Shown here in pieces: positions 1 through 13,500 of a DNA stretch of 64,000 bases (position 1 is the stretch's first letter; every line of letters begins with the position of its first letter). Origin of the DNA: Leucaena leucocephala (lineage: Eukaryota > Streptophyta > Magnoliopsida > Fabales > Fabaceae); NCBI GenBank assembly GCA_037074615.1, contig CM073558.1, forward strand, positions 5,385,501-5,449,500, written 5' to 3'. Under the pieces are notes generated by a model. That model saw only the letters and a program-made list of their open reading frames with translations, made no database searches and had not been told where the DNA came from. The position numbers were made by a program, and so were the translations under genes.

Positions 1-1517
1 ATCTATATAGCTAATCTCCTATAATAGAATAAAGCTTATAGTGCGCGCGTGTATATATATATATATATATATTTATCATATCATCATTAATATCATCAAT
101 ATAAGATATAAAGTATGGAAAGTCATTTTTCAATAATTAAGAGATAGTACAGCTCATTTATTAAATATAATGAATTTCTATTGAAAATTTGCAGTTTATG
201 CTTGTCTATAAAACCGATAGGTAATGCAACTAGCAGCCCTAAACCGGGGCGACTGGCAGTCAATTATGGACAGAGCAATCTTTCCCTCGTCGTCAAGTGG
301 TGTCCTGTTCTTCAACATGGACAATTTTTTTAAACATAGGATTACATTTTTTCCTCTCTACAATTTAATGCTAACTAAGTATGACAGCTAAAAATTATAA
401 TGGAATTGTTATGTAAATATGCAGAATAATAATCAATTGAATATAATTATATTCAATATATATATATATAGATATGAGATTTGTCCCCAAGAAACCAAAA
501 TCCTTGAATTAACTATTTTTCAAAAAGGATAATTTTGGCAAAAAGAAATGTATCAAATCATTCATTTTAACTTTATATAGGATTCCACCAACATTGACTC
601 AAAACAATTTTATAGCTGCCATCACTTTTTGAACAATAATTTTTGTTTTTGTCAAATCTAAACATTTAAAAGAAAGAAATAGAGTACATTTGAGTATTGT
701 GATAACCCATAAACCATGCCCTTGGGTTTTGTCTTGAGTTAATTTGCTGGTTGTTAACACAAGGAAAATCTATTCCAACTTCAACAACGAATAGCTTATA
801 TCCAAACAGCCATATTAGCTTGACTTCATTCTCAACGAACCAAAATGATCCACAAATGTGTAAAGAGAACCATGGACACAAGAAGCAAATGTAACAAATT
901 CAGGGTGGCTCTGCAAAACATGTATCCAAGTTATAGAGTAATATGGCGGCCATATGACCTCATAGCTTCTTTTAAGAAAGAAGGAGAACACAGGTGAAGA
1001 GTCCAAGACAATGAGATGTCAATTGTCATTCATGAATTACATGCAAAATAATCCAACCAAGTGTTACACAGTAATGCAGCCACTTAGTTACAACCAAAGC
1101 AGCCAAGATGAAATTTGATAATAGACATGTGCCATTCCCTATTATTAAAGAAAAGGACTATGGATATCCACAATGCTTATCTCCCTCAATTGCTCTAACT
1201 GTTATGTGAATGTTATTTATAGTATTTTTATTTTATCTATAATAAATTTATGCTTCTCCAATATACAGTTAAGCAATTGAGGAAATAGGCATCGTCGAGG
1301 ATCCACATCTAAAGTAAAGCTTCAACCATAATTGCAATCATTGAAATAATCAATTTTTAAGGAAATACTATAAATAAGAATAACTAAATCAATACACTTT
1401 ATTATGATAATATAGCATACCATGAACAGAATAATTTGAAAATAAATAAATTTACATAAATCCAAACTTATTAGGGTCAAGTTGAAGAAATCTAACGAGA
1501 CAAAGCATACTTACCAA
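1..1517. other. AT-rich intergenic / 3' flank of RING-CH gene
   Basis: No convincing gene is visible. There is a (TA)n run near 52-71 and another near 456-473. Short open frames around 666-1006 on the minus strand show no recognisable motif. The only structured element is the inverted repeat at 1173-1292, listed separately. Part of this stretch may be the 3' untranslated region of the minus-strand RING-CH gene that stops at 1518. Confidence 0.5.
1173..1292. ncRNA. microRNA-precursor-like hairpin (candidate)
   Basis: The arms 1173-1202 and 1265-1292 are reverse complements over about 28-30 nt, with two single-base bulges, one mismatch and one G:U pair if transcribed from the plus strand. They are separated by a 62-nt AT-rich loop. 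Weaker pairing may continue outward to about 1159. The plus-strand 5' arm contains ATCTCCCTCAATTGCTC. Its CTCCCTCA core recalls the miR477 family, but the rest differs. The size and the mismatch pattern fit a plant MIRNA foldback. Direction is unknown; in the minus direction it would lie downstream of the RING-CH stop codon. It could equally be a degenerate MITE. Confidence 0.35.
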
Positions 1518-4500
1518 TTAGTAAAGACCCAACATTCTTAGCTCCATCACATGACTTGGATCAAGTTCAGGTACGTTCTTTACATGTTCTCGATCTTCTA
1601 CCACATATTCCTAATATTGTAAAAGAAACAATAGAATAAAGTGACCCGTTCAAAGTTGAATACTTTTTAGTTTCTAAGAAATACGATCCTTATATGAAAC
1701 CAATTGTAATCCATATATGATGGAAAACAAACACGTAAATAACAAGCTTTGAAGAAGCAATTATGCAATATGGCGTATGTAAAATGGCATATGACCTACG
1801 TTAAATATTGTATTTAATGGTCAATAGTATTGACACAAATAACGTCTACTAATTACAGCCTTGATGACAGTTATCATCCAACTTATATACTAGCGAGCAT
1901 TACTGTCAAACCATAGTAAAAATATACTTGCATTCAATTCAACTATATTAGAATCCTAACAGCTTGATCACGCAAAAAGTTCATATTATAATTCTGTCAG
2001 GCTTTTTGGCTAAAGTATTCATTTAATAGTGTCAAACCAAAACCACTTCTTTGGTGGACATTATAAGAATATACAAACTAATATGAAAACCATCAATCAG
2101 ATAGCATACCTTTGTCAATTCTTGTTTGGCAAGAACATGGTAATGGCGTTCATTGATCCTTTGACCGCATATAATGGCTATGAAGAAGCCATAGAGCAAA
2201 CCCACCAAAACAATTGCTAGAACTGCAATATAAAGCAAAATAATGAACTCACTAACCTATATAGTGCTGCTGGTAGATTGATAGCTTGTCAACCAAAAAT
2301 ATGGCATTGATTTTTTTTATTTGTGAACCAAAGCATTCAATTTTTAATGCAACAAGAAACTATTGTCTAAGCACCATTTTACATGTTAAGTGAAAGTCCA
2401 ACAATAATTTTATTATTATCTCTAACAACTATGAACATACGAGCATGAAAATAATTAAAAGCGAAGCAAAAAGCTGTTGACAATGTAAGACGGAAAAAAT
2501 GAAGGATGGATATACCAGCCATAGTATAGAATCCATAAGGATGCTCTTCATAACCGAACATTTCTCTCAACTCATCTCCATAAAATTTGTACACAAGCAC
2601 TCCCAAGAATGCAACAACCTGTTAGAATTTGAAAGATCAAAGAAGTTATTAGATGTTACTTACAAGGGGAAAAAAGTTACTCTGAAACACTTTTACAGAA
2701 CATGGTATCTCATCAAACAATTATTTGGGTGGGAAATGATCTTCCATATGACTGGTTTCTTCAGCTTTAAACTTCAACAATGAAATGTACATCTCAGTTG
2801 GTTACTTCTTTTTCCACCATCTTTAGGAAGTTTTTTATTTAATTAGAAAGGGATCTTGGAAATTAAATTAAAATAAAATAAAAAATTCTATACTTGAAGT
2901 ATTAGGAGATTAGTTCCAAGGGTTGACCAAGGAAAGGAAAAGAATATGTCCTTTGTGGGTACACGGTTAAGAATTTGAATATAGTTTTAGCAATATTTTG
3001 TAGACAGGACACAATGAATTTCCTATGAATTCCTTAGACTCAGCTTGGAAGACTGGCCTTTGCTAAATTAAGTCAAGGGCAATCTAGTCCAAACTTGTTT
3101 GATTGCAATACCTAGCAACAAAAGATTGAGGAGATTTATATTATGTGTTTTGACACTTCATCCATAGCAACCAGCATGGCTTCAGTTTCAGTGAAGTCTT
3201 AGGTCAAATATAAGAAGGATTTGCTAAACTTAATTGCTTTGGAACATAACTGACAAAAAGGGTAACATTAAGTTATTAATCTCAAGCCTTTAACATAATG
3301 TACCATTTACAGAAATAACACGTTTGATGCCATCTATATCGAAGTTCAAATTATGCACCTCAGAATTTATGCTTCAAGCAGTCTTCCAAATATGTTCTTT
3401 CTAAAGATGCTGTTTTCAATGCTGTATTCATCCATGGAAATTTCATGAAAACTTTTGCATGCCAGAAACGAGTCAAACCTTGTTTCCATAAAAATATTTG
3501 CCTTTGTTAGACAGTAAACACAAACGATATCTCAAGATACATGATGCTGCCTTTACTAAAATCCCGTTATTATATGGACTCCACAGGTCACCACAATTAT
3601 GGCTAACACTCAATTGCTAACTGGAGAGATAATAAATACAAATAGGTATGCTCATGTTGGCAATACTACAAGATCTTCATCAGGGAATACTGCTCTATTA
3701 AATTAATTACGTTTCCAATCACTTTTAAGGAAGGATAAAAGTAATGGCATTTACACAAAAGTACCAAATTTACTAAAATGGTATGTTAGTCCCATACCAG
3801 CTGAACAGTTATAAAAATAAACGCATGATCCCTAGCAACAAGGAACTGGAATTTTAATCTCAACCACCACCGATCATCTGGGACATTAGCACGCAATATG
3901 AAGACAGCTCGGCATTCTGTACAGTGTGAAAAAGCAAAGCCTTCCTATTACAACAAAAAAAGGAAAAGAAAAGTAATTACATCTCGAAGTCAGATGGTTA
4001 GAAACCCTCCCCAGACCTTCAAAGTAATAAAAATTGGAAGTTGATCTCCAATTAGAAAATACATATTTTAACTTTTTTTATCAGTAACATGATCTAGGAA
4101 AAGGGGCACAAATAAGAAATCAGGAATTTACCTTAGTAGACCTCCAATTATCAAGACATGATCTGTGGATATACTTTTGAGTACCCTTGCAATGGCATGG
4201 AGCAATTATATCTTCTCCTGGAAAATATATTTTACTTTGACATTTAATGAATTGTGACTTTAAATACATATATTGCTTTTGAGTATAGTCATGTTTGCTT
4301 TCAACATAATTTTATCTTGTCATGCAGCCAAGTAAATTCATTAAAAGGTTGTATCGACCTCCACTATCAAGGCATATCCGACATTGTGGCTGATCTCCAT
4401 TTACCAGATGACATGTTTCATCAACTTGAATATTCTGTAAATCATCAACAGTCAAATACCCTCCAGCATCTGTAATTTCACATGAAAATGGAGGTTCTCC

Positions 4501-4584
4501 AGATTCTTCCAAATCGTTGTGCTGATTCAAGATGGGTTCACTCTCTGAACATTCTTCCTTGTTATCATTTGATGCTAATTGCAT
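1518..4584 (-). CDS. RING-CH (MARCH-type) membrane E3 ubiquitin ligase
   Basis: Six coding exons join in frame to 255 aa: 4359-4584, 4132-4217, 3798-3944, 2516-2618, 2110-2222, 1518-1610. The RING-CH (C4HC3) finger starts at QCRICLD (Cys68, Cys71), continues through IIAPCHCKGTQKYIH and CLDNWR, and closes with HCTECRAVF (Cys112, Cys115). Two hydrophobic segments follow, about residues 143-164 (FIFITVQLVVAFLGVLV) and 188-208 (VLAIVLVGLLYGFFIAII). This is the layout of plant RING-CH proteins with a cytosolic ligase domain and two membrane passes. Family knowledge: these transfer ubiquitin to membrane proteins; the substrate is not known from sequence. The ATG at 4584 is the first in frame with the acidic N-terminus. 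A 5' untranslated exon probably lies near 6400-6580. All splice sites are GT-AG. Confidence 0.88.
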
Positions 4585-5029
4585 TTCGGAAAACTTATAC
4601 TAAAGATTAAATAGTGAGATTCATTCCCAGCATTAAAACTGCCGTAGAACATTTCAACATAAAGCAAGACACCTGCAAATTGAAAAAAGAATATACTCAT
4701 GAGGAAGGAGGATCTAACATTGTTGATTCAAGCCATTATTATTGTGTGCTAAACAAAACATGGTTTAGCTACTAACATTTATTTAGGATAATTTTCTTCC
4801 CTATCAAATGATATGTGAAAAACATCATTTTCTCCCATAAACAACACTGAAGAGAAAGGTCATATGCTTAAATAAAATTCTCATTTATTTTTGCATGTTC
4901 AGCCCCAAAAAGAATCCTATGAATAGGTGTGAAACAAAGCATACAAAACAGTAGGTGCACAACAATCTGGACTAAATACTATATGAATTGTAATTGATGT
5001 TTACGTCTTTCTATTTGTCGTTTCCAAAG

Positions 5030-5720
5030 CATAACTGGCTTTCTTCTGGAACTCCTCTGTTAAGGGGAAAAGGCAGCTCTATAAATGGTAAGCCTTCCAA
5101 GTCAACCATTGATGGTTTGCTCAACAACTAGAGGCACACCGCTTGTGGGGAATTCATTCAAAGTGACAAGGGGTGATTGGGTTGTGGGCTTCTAACATAA
5201 CAAGAAGCTTTATCCCACTAGATGTGGCAGCTACATAAATTGGACGATGTCATTGTGCTCCATTAGCCAACAAATATTTAGATAGATTGTTAACCAAAAG
5301 GTTATGTTCAATAACTTCATATAGTGTTCTTTGGTCTCCTCTACCACTTTTTAGATAACTCTATAAGCTTGAGTTTAATTAATCTACTACAACGGAACTT
5401 CATGCCATTCAAGAAGGCCTAGAGGTGTGAAAGAAACATGGGATTATGAAAGTTAAACTCTACATAGACTCTTTGGAGGATTTTCATTTGCTGTTAGCTG
5501 ATATAGGTTTATCCCACCTATTGAGACAGATGATTGACGAGGTAAGATCGCTCATATTCTCCAACTGGGACCTTGAGATTTTCCATTCTAACAGGGAAAG
5601 CCTTACTTTGTGCTGATTCTCTTGCTAAAAAGTAAGAATGCTCATTCTATGAGCAGGGACCTGGCTGCACTCCAGGAACCTTCTCCTGTCTACTTCAGGG
5701 GCCAACTTTTGATAAACTTA
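5030..5720 (+). mobile_element. decayed LINE fragment (RNase H-like domain)
   Basis: Plus-strand translation around 5380-5640 gives AELHAIQEGLEV, then KLYIDSLEDFHLLLADIG and SLTLCADSLAK, the signature of the RNase H-like domain at the end of plant L1-type LINE polyproteins. Upstream, GDWVVGF around 5176 belongs to the same domain, but stops and frameshifts separate the parts. It lies antisense to, and upstream of, the RING-CH coding region, probably in a 5' UTR intron. No poly(A) tail or target duplication was identified. It is a dead fragment. Confidence 0.7.
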
Positions 5721-6599
5721 AGATAATTTAGTTTGCTTTTGTTTTGTCTCGATGTCTGTCTGTTCCCTAGGTTTTAATATCTTCAAGCTTTGAACTTGAC
5801 TTTGTAATCTAAATAAACAAATGGTAAGCCTACGGGGTGTCAAAAGATACTATCATCTGCCCAGATAAATATTCTTAGCTTCAGTTCTATCTAATCAGAG
5901 AGAGAAGTAAAAAAATACAAAATACAAAAGACTCTAAATATAGGAATGTTCTGGACCTCAACATTCACCATAAAGGGAAAATTTTGGTTTCCTTTTCTTG
6001 GGGCAAGGATACATTAATATTAATTGTATACAAATCTCATTTCATGCCAAAGCATTCCATATCAAGATGGAATGCTGCCTCACGCTTATAAATTGGAATA
6101 GATACCAGAACCTTTTGAATTAAATAAAATGGATAACCAAAGAAGCCGAATTGGAAAGAGGGAGATTAAATTTGCTCCGAAACTTGCTATTCAACGCTTA
6201 TATCTCGCAACATGGAAGTCAAGGCCGAATTGTTTCCAAGAGCCGTCAATTAATAACATAGCTTTGTAAGAAGAATACTTGCAGATTAGATAACAGTAAT
6301 TAGAAAGAAGGGGAGATAGTAATGAGAATTCCAAATTTATCAAAGCAGAAAATGCCAATCTCCAAGTCCAAGGATTAAACAGAAAAATGCAAAAGGAAGA
6401 AATTCAGAGAATAAAATACGTCTTCCAGTTCGGCGCCATAAAAAAGAGGCCCTTGTATCAGAACCTAATTGTTCAAGACGCGGCGCTCTAAAGCCAACAC
6501 AAGTTCGATGGCAGAGGTTTGGATCCACCAGCTTCAATGACCTCAATCAACAGGTGAAGAAGAAAGAAGATGACCGAACATGAATTGTTTTTGGCGTCA

Positions 6600-8950
6600 A
6601 TAGGCGGTTTCATTTACAGTGGGGATAAATAATAATAAATATGAGATATAAATTAAGTAAATTAAATTAAAAAATAATAATAAATATGAGATATAAATTA
6701 TATTAAACTTTTATATTTATAATTAAATTTAAGTTTTAATTAATTTTTACATTAAAAATAAGAAGGAGTATATCTTTAAGAAATTAAACCTCTTGTTTTT
6801 TTTAATGATGAGAAGTAAAGTTTGAGTAAGTAGAGGTTCAAACCTTTTTGTTCTGGGCAAGTAAGCTATGTTATTATTTCAGTACCTTAAAATTTTCTGC
6901 AGATTATTGTTGTTATTTTGTTTAAATTTGATTTATTTAATATGTCATAATTTTATTTAATATTTAAAATTATTTTAAACTTTTGAAAATCATTTTCATT
7001 TTCAATAACTTATTTTAACATTCAGAAGTAAATTGATGGTACAGACAAAGACTGAAAGACATATGACACAAATAAAAAAAAATCATACTAATCAAGGAAA
7101 CCAGAAATTAAAATGTCCTGATTCTTTAGTTGTAATACTCTTATAATTTTAAATATAAAATTTATTTAATTAATTTAATTAAATTAAAAAATTAATTAAA
7201 TTAATTAATATAATATATTTTTTTAAAATATTATAATCATCTTCAATGATACGATAGATAGTTAGAATGAATGAGAAGAAAATGCAAGCAATTGTCCAAT
7301 ACGCTAGCTAGCCACATGTTATTAAGAGAATTAAATAATTAATTTAAAAAATTAAAATATTAATTAAATTAATTATTTATGAAAAAATATATGCCATTTT
7401 TCTTAAAAATTAAAATATCTTTATTTAAATTTGAACTAGTTATTAATATAAATTTTTTTAATATGTATAGTCAACAATATGAATATACTATCATCAATCT
7501 TAAATCTAAGAGTTAGATTTGAGATTTAATTTGGTCATCTCAATTCATTTTGTCTTTTAATTTTATAATTTTTTTATAAACTTTTTTAATTGATTGCATA
7601 TGGTAAAAAATTTTATCCAGAGTAGTTATAATTCATATAATTAAAAAGGATATTATAGGTAACTAATATATATTTATTATAAATAACTAATTTAATTAAT
7701 TTATTTAAATGAATTATCTAACTCTTATATTAAAGACACGATGGAGAAGTCTGTCAAAAAATTATAAATTTAGTAGGCTAAGTGAATTGATATCTTATAT
7801 TTAGATATTTAAAATTAAAATAAACTCTTTAACTATAAGGCCTACTAGATTCCTCTAGATCTCAAACTATACTAAGAGGAATAATTATAAATTTTAAAAT
7901 TAGAATAATTGATAATAAGATTAGATTAGTATTATTAAAAAAAACCATTGACTAACTTCAATATTTATCATTGGAAAAAAAGTACCCACAAATAATTGTT
8001 GTGATGCTGATGCTTAAGCAAGTAAACTGGCAGTGTCTCATGGATGCGCAATAGAAGCATGAACGTTCAAGATTTTTTTATCCAACAAAAAATAGTGAAG
8101 AAAGTGGGTAGGAAAAGTTTAGCATTTATAACATACTATCTCCGATTTTGATTTCATAGCTACCTACCTCACATATTTTTAAAAACAAATGTTAAAAGCA
8201 TTTAGACTTGTTAAATTTGTCACAAATTAAAATTTTCCAAAACTCCCAATTAAATCATCCTTAATTTCAGTAAAAAAAAATTGTCCAAAATTAATACTTT
8301 TCCTATCTTTAACATATGACCCTAATTAAAAAATTGATCTTAATCTTAAATATAAGACATATATTTTTATATTTATCAATTTTTTTTTAAAATTATTCCA
8401 GTTAATACTCTCTCAACAATAGTAAAACAAAAGTAAGGGAAAGAGTTAAGAAAAATGATGAAAATATTTTATAAAAAATATACTATATTAACTAATTTTT
8501 TAATATAATTAAATTTATAAGTTAGTTTAATATATTCTATATTTAGAGCCAAATGAGTATTTTTTATTTTCTCTCTCATTACATTTTGACTCTCAAATTA
8601 ATTAGCATGGTTAATAAAGGGTAATAATTAAGAAAAGAATTAATTAATTAATGCTCTAGACATTATCGTTCGTGACAAATAATTTGGACCATGAAAACTC
8701 TCAAATGACCTATAGTCAAGATTTGGGAGGGGGGGGGGGTGTATTTATTGATGATTTTTAGAAATTGATTTCACTTGTTAAATTCCACCTCCATCAAATT
8801 ATAATTCTTCCATATTGTTACATGTACATTACCTATATATCATGGATATAAATATTTAAGTACTAAGTGCATAAAATATATATTTTTCTCTTGTAATTTT
8901 TTTCCTTCACCATAAAAGCCATGTGAAAACGCACAAAGGTTAACTGACTA
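6600..8950. other. AT-rich intergenic spacer
   Basis: Very AT-rich DNA with many short A and T runs. There is a G tract at about 8728-8739. I see no coding signal, RNA gene or clear transposon ends. Confidence 0.6.
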
Positions 8951-9029
8951 AATAAAGTTTTACATTAAAATCTTATAAGAGAATAGCTTTGTACTCCGTA
9001 ATAGGCATATTCATGACGACAACTTTAAA

Positions 9030-9600
9030 CATCAATTTTGTGACTTTAGTAAGTCAGAGAATTGGTATAACTGTTAGCTTCTCTAGGCATAAGATGAAAC
9101 ATAACAGTCTAATCATGCATCAGACAGTTGTGAATTTATCTGATACAACCGTTGAGAGGATGATCGATGAGTTGTAATGCTTTTGCAAAGTAGTTAAAGA
9201 CAACAATTTGTAATAACCATTATTCCAATTAAGGCAAAGTCCTTCATGAATCCTCATAATCTCTGCAGCAGTAGGAGTATATCCTAGTTTTTTTTTATAT
9301 GAAACCAAGTTTCCAAATTCCCGGTTATCCTAGGGTGGACCACCGCAAGTAGCTTCACCACCAGAGCCATCAGTGGCTAATCTCAGCCAGCCTTCCTGAG
9401 TAGGGATCCATCTATTTGTAATAATTGTAGGATGGGTCAAGGATGTTTTCAAGAGGTTGGAGTTTGGTATCTTCAATAATTTCTCTAAGTAACTGCGAAG
9501 ACTATATCTTTTTTAGAGCTCAACTCCTTAAGAGTAAATTTTGTTACATCCATCCTCCCTCCCATATGCCCTAGCACACATGAGCAAAGAGTTTTTGCCA
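9030..9600 (-). mobile_element. decayed LINE fragment (RNase H-like domain)
   Basis: On the minus strand from about 9420 to 9120 the translation reads WIPTQEGWLRLATDGSGGEA, then YKKKLGYTPTAAEIMRIHEG and LCLNWNNGYYKLLSL. This matches the start of a LINE RNase H-like domain (DG..., AAEL/AAEI block). Stops and a frame change break it near 9330. Sequence from 9430 to 9600 looks like the upstream continuation but is too decayed to read. It is a non-functional retrotransposon remnant in the spacer downstream of the V-ATPase gene. Confidence 0.6.
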
Positions 9601-10588
9601 GGGGATTTTTTTTTTTCTGACGGACTGATTTCCTACTTCATGCTTTGATTTCTAGAGAATCCAATCCTACACAATCAAGCAGAAGAAAGTAGTAAGCTTT
9701 GAGTGATCAATCAACTTAAGGCAAATTTCCTTGGCATGAAAATAGTTCCTGTGGATGTGGATCGACGAGTCAACGGAGTTGCAACTGAAAGGTCAGGTTC
9801 TGTGGATAACGCCTGTTCCATCAGGATTGGGAGAGATTGTCTGAAATTGAAGTCAGCAGCTTTCCCAATGAAGGTCTTTATGCAACGTTGACCCTTTCAA
9901 GAAGAACATCATTGTTTGAACTATATCAAGCAAGAGATTCTAGAAAGGGGACTATTTATCAAACAAAAGGGAAGAAAGAATGAAAATCTCCATAAAAAGT
10001 AGAAAATGGAGATAGAAATTCGTTAAGCAAAATGTAACTTGCCAGCACAATCCAGATATAACTCGGATCAATGTCTTGCTATACAAATATACTTGGCCAG
10101 AAGAGCGATAACGGTTCATAGCATATTTGTTTATACTTTTATTGGAGTAGATATTGGGTCTACTAAAATTCGGCATGCTATGTCTTTGAAAAGCTCATTT
10201 TGCTACAAAGATTGGATCCACCCATAAAATACATTGCTTATACAGAGTCCACATTCCCACTAATTTTCTATGAACTCAAGCCCCAAGGCATTTAATTTCT
10301 AACAAAAAAGAATTTATTGAATAAATACAAAGGAAAGAACATGCTTAATCTCTTATTCTAAATAAATAACTGATGGGCAACTGGAACATATGATTCAAAC
10401 TACACAAGTACTCCTGAAAAGCCAAACCAGCACCAGGAAAGTGGTTCAACATGAGCCTCGTCATATCGTCTCGTGCACAACTTAAATAAATAGAAAAACC
10501 CTGGGCGAGGTCGCCACAAGACCGTTGACTGCCTCGCAAAACGAATGAACACAACCGACAACTTAGACATGGCTTGTCCATTCTCCGA

Positions 10589-13500
10589 TCACCGGGTTTC
10601 GTCCTCAAGGTTGCGGAAACCATTAGTTAGGTCCTCGTGTAATTTCTTAAATTTCTCAACCAGAGCTGCTTCACCTTCCGCTGGATCCTCAAATTTCTGA
10701 GACCTGTGTGGTCAATAAATTAGGGCAGTTTCCTAAAACCTTTAAATTATGTCACCAGAGTTACTTACACTAAACGGTAGAAGAGATCTCCCAAGCGATG
10801 CTTGATGAGGGTGTAAGTTATCTTTTGACCATCTGTGCCAGCTCCCCGCTCTACTGCCTGCAATTTACCCATCAGATGTCTTGAGATTCACCATTTAGAT
10901 GTCATTTTTCTTAGATAACACTGTTATGGATAAGCCATATATAAAGGATGCATTGAATAAAAAATTTAGCCTAAGGTCTCAAAATATGTGGGTAAATGTC
11001 ACAAGACAGCAAGTGTAAACAAAAGATGCAATGTGATGTTGAACTTAAATGCCTATAATTATAATTGGAAAGTAGGAAACCCTGCATAGTGTAGAAAATC
11101 CAAGAAACGTAGAATTCAATTGAATTGAATCCAATTTTTAATTATTTGGAATGTAAATTGAAATAAATCCACAGTGGGTCAGCATTCCTTGAACTCTTCG
11201 AAAAAGACATACGTTATATAATTGAAACATTAAAATTTTATTTTATTTAAAAAAATTAAAATTCAATTGAATTTATAAATCTTAAGATTTATTCCAATTG
11301 AAATCATTAATTCCATTTTAAATGAATTTTGTATGCATTTGATTTCAAACATGGTACATAAATGAATGGAATAGGAAAGCGAATTAAATAAGGAATCCTT
11401 CTCTTTTCCTATTTATTTGTCCACATAGAAAAACTACCTGATTTGCCAAATTGTAGAAATGGATGATGTTCCGCATCATCCAAACGGACTTGTAGAAGGG
11501 ACAGAATTTGTCATATCTGTTACAACCACGTAAAAGATACCCTCATAAGGCAAGCAGCAAATATAATACATAAGGGGTTGAACTGAACAATAAAAGTCAA
11601 AGAAGCTAAATGATTAGTTACAAAGGTACTTACGGAGTAAAAGCATTCTGAGCAAGATAATCCTCTCTCAAAAGCTTTGCAGTTTCCAAGGTGATCTTAT
11701 CTCCTTCAGCCAAAGCATCCTTTCCTACAAGCTGCGATGATTTGAAAGGTCATAATCATATCAAATGCAAAGAAAATCCAGGTTGACTCACCAGTTATAA
11801 AAGAGACACATATACAGTAATAAAATTTTATGCAAACTACAGCAAAGCCATTAAATTTAATGATGTCATAAAAGCTCCACCCCTCATCATACTATTCCCT
11901 GCATTGAACACACTACATAACAGTTGGTTCTCAGGTTATGATAACTCCACTTTCCATAATAACCCACCTCAATGTTTTTTCTGGGGGGGTTGTTGTTAAA
12001 TCACATCAAACTACACATTCAAGATGACAGAACCAATAAAATATATATATACCTGGACAATTTCATTGAGGTCATCTTCTCTCTGTAAAACTTCACGAGC
12101 CTTTGTCCTAATGTTAATAAAATCTGGATCAAATTGCTCATAGAATGATTCTAATGCCTGGGGACACCCCAAAATAAGGGAAGATTTAATCAACAAGAGG
12201 AACTATATGCATAAAAATGAAGAACGGAAAGAGTAAATGGATCTAGAATGATGAAGTTTATAACATACCCCAGAATACTTTGAATAGGAAATAAGCCAGT
12301 TGACAGAAGGAAAATGCTTCCTCTGGGCAAGCTTTTTGTCCAAACCCCAGAAAACCTTTTAAGCAACAAAAATAAAATTTCACAGCGAATGCAGAGATTG
12401 TAGAAGGACAATAGAGGGGGAAAAAAAGTTGTAAACACCTGATACACAGAAAGGGTTCCAGAATTTATGGGTATCAGTGGGGGCATCCTGAGGCACCCCT
12501 CATTCTCCAGCAGTTACTCCATTTTGATGAGAATATTAAAAGTACATTTTTACCTGAACTATACTGAGGGTTGCAGATGTCACAGGATCTGAGAAATCTC
12601 CTCCGGGTGGAGAAACAGCACCAACAATTGTGACACTACCGGTGCGTTCAGGACCTCCAAGGCATTTTACTTTGCCAGCACGTTCATAGAAAGAAGCTAA
12701 ACGTGCAGCAAGGTAAGCAGGATACCCACTATCAGCAGGCATTTCTGCCTGTTTAAAAAAGATAATACCATTAGTTAAAGCTAAGCATATTGAAGCAACA
12801 CAAGTGAATTTTCATTAAAAAAAACATACTGGTCAATATCACTCAGATGCTGGAGAATGCTATATGCTACTCAAGCAAGACAATAGAAATTACAAGTAGA
12901 TCTTCTAGATCACATGAATTCTGAAAGCCAGAAAGAGGAAGAGAATCTGATGAATAAAGTCCATTGAAGATTGAAGAATAAATAACAATCCTCACCAGTC
13001 GTCCAGAAATTTCACGCAATGCTTCTGCCCATCTAGAAGTTGAATCTGCCATCATGCTGACATTGTAACCCATATCTCTAAAATACTCAGCTAGAGTGAT
13101 TCCTGAAATTACAAAATAAATCAGTCACAAGGTTATCTCAAATACGTTCACTTTCTCCAGATAATATATCAACTCCATGTGTGAACCAAATTTGAAATAG
13201 TATTTAACATTGACAAATAGACAAATCCTTACGTAGCATTCTAATAGTGACAAGTTTTAGTACTTTTCCAGTTTAGTTATCAACCCTTGGATTTATCAAT
13301 GTTACCCATTGAATATTTTAACTAAATTTTGAGAAATATAAAAAGTGGCTATCTTTAAAAAATTACACAGTAATATTAGACTAAGATATAGTAGAGACTT
13401 TCTGCTAAAACCATGCAAATGACTCAGCCCCAAAAATATGACAACAGCATTTCTTTAAACTATAAGCAAATACAATAAAATTTCATTTTAGATGGGAAAA

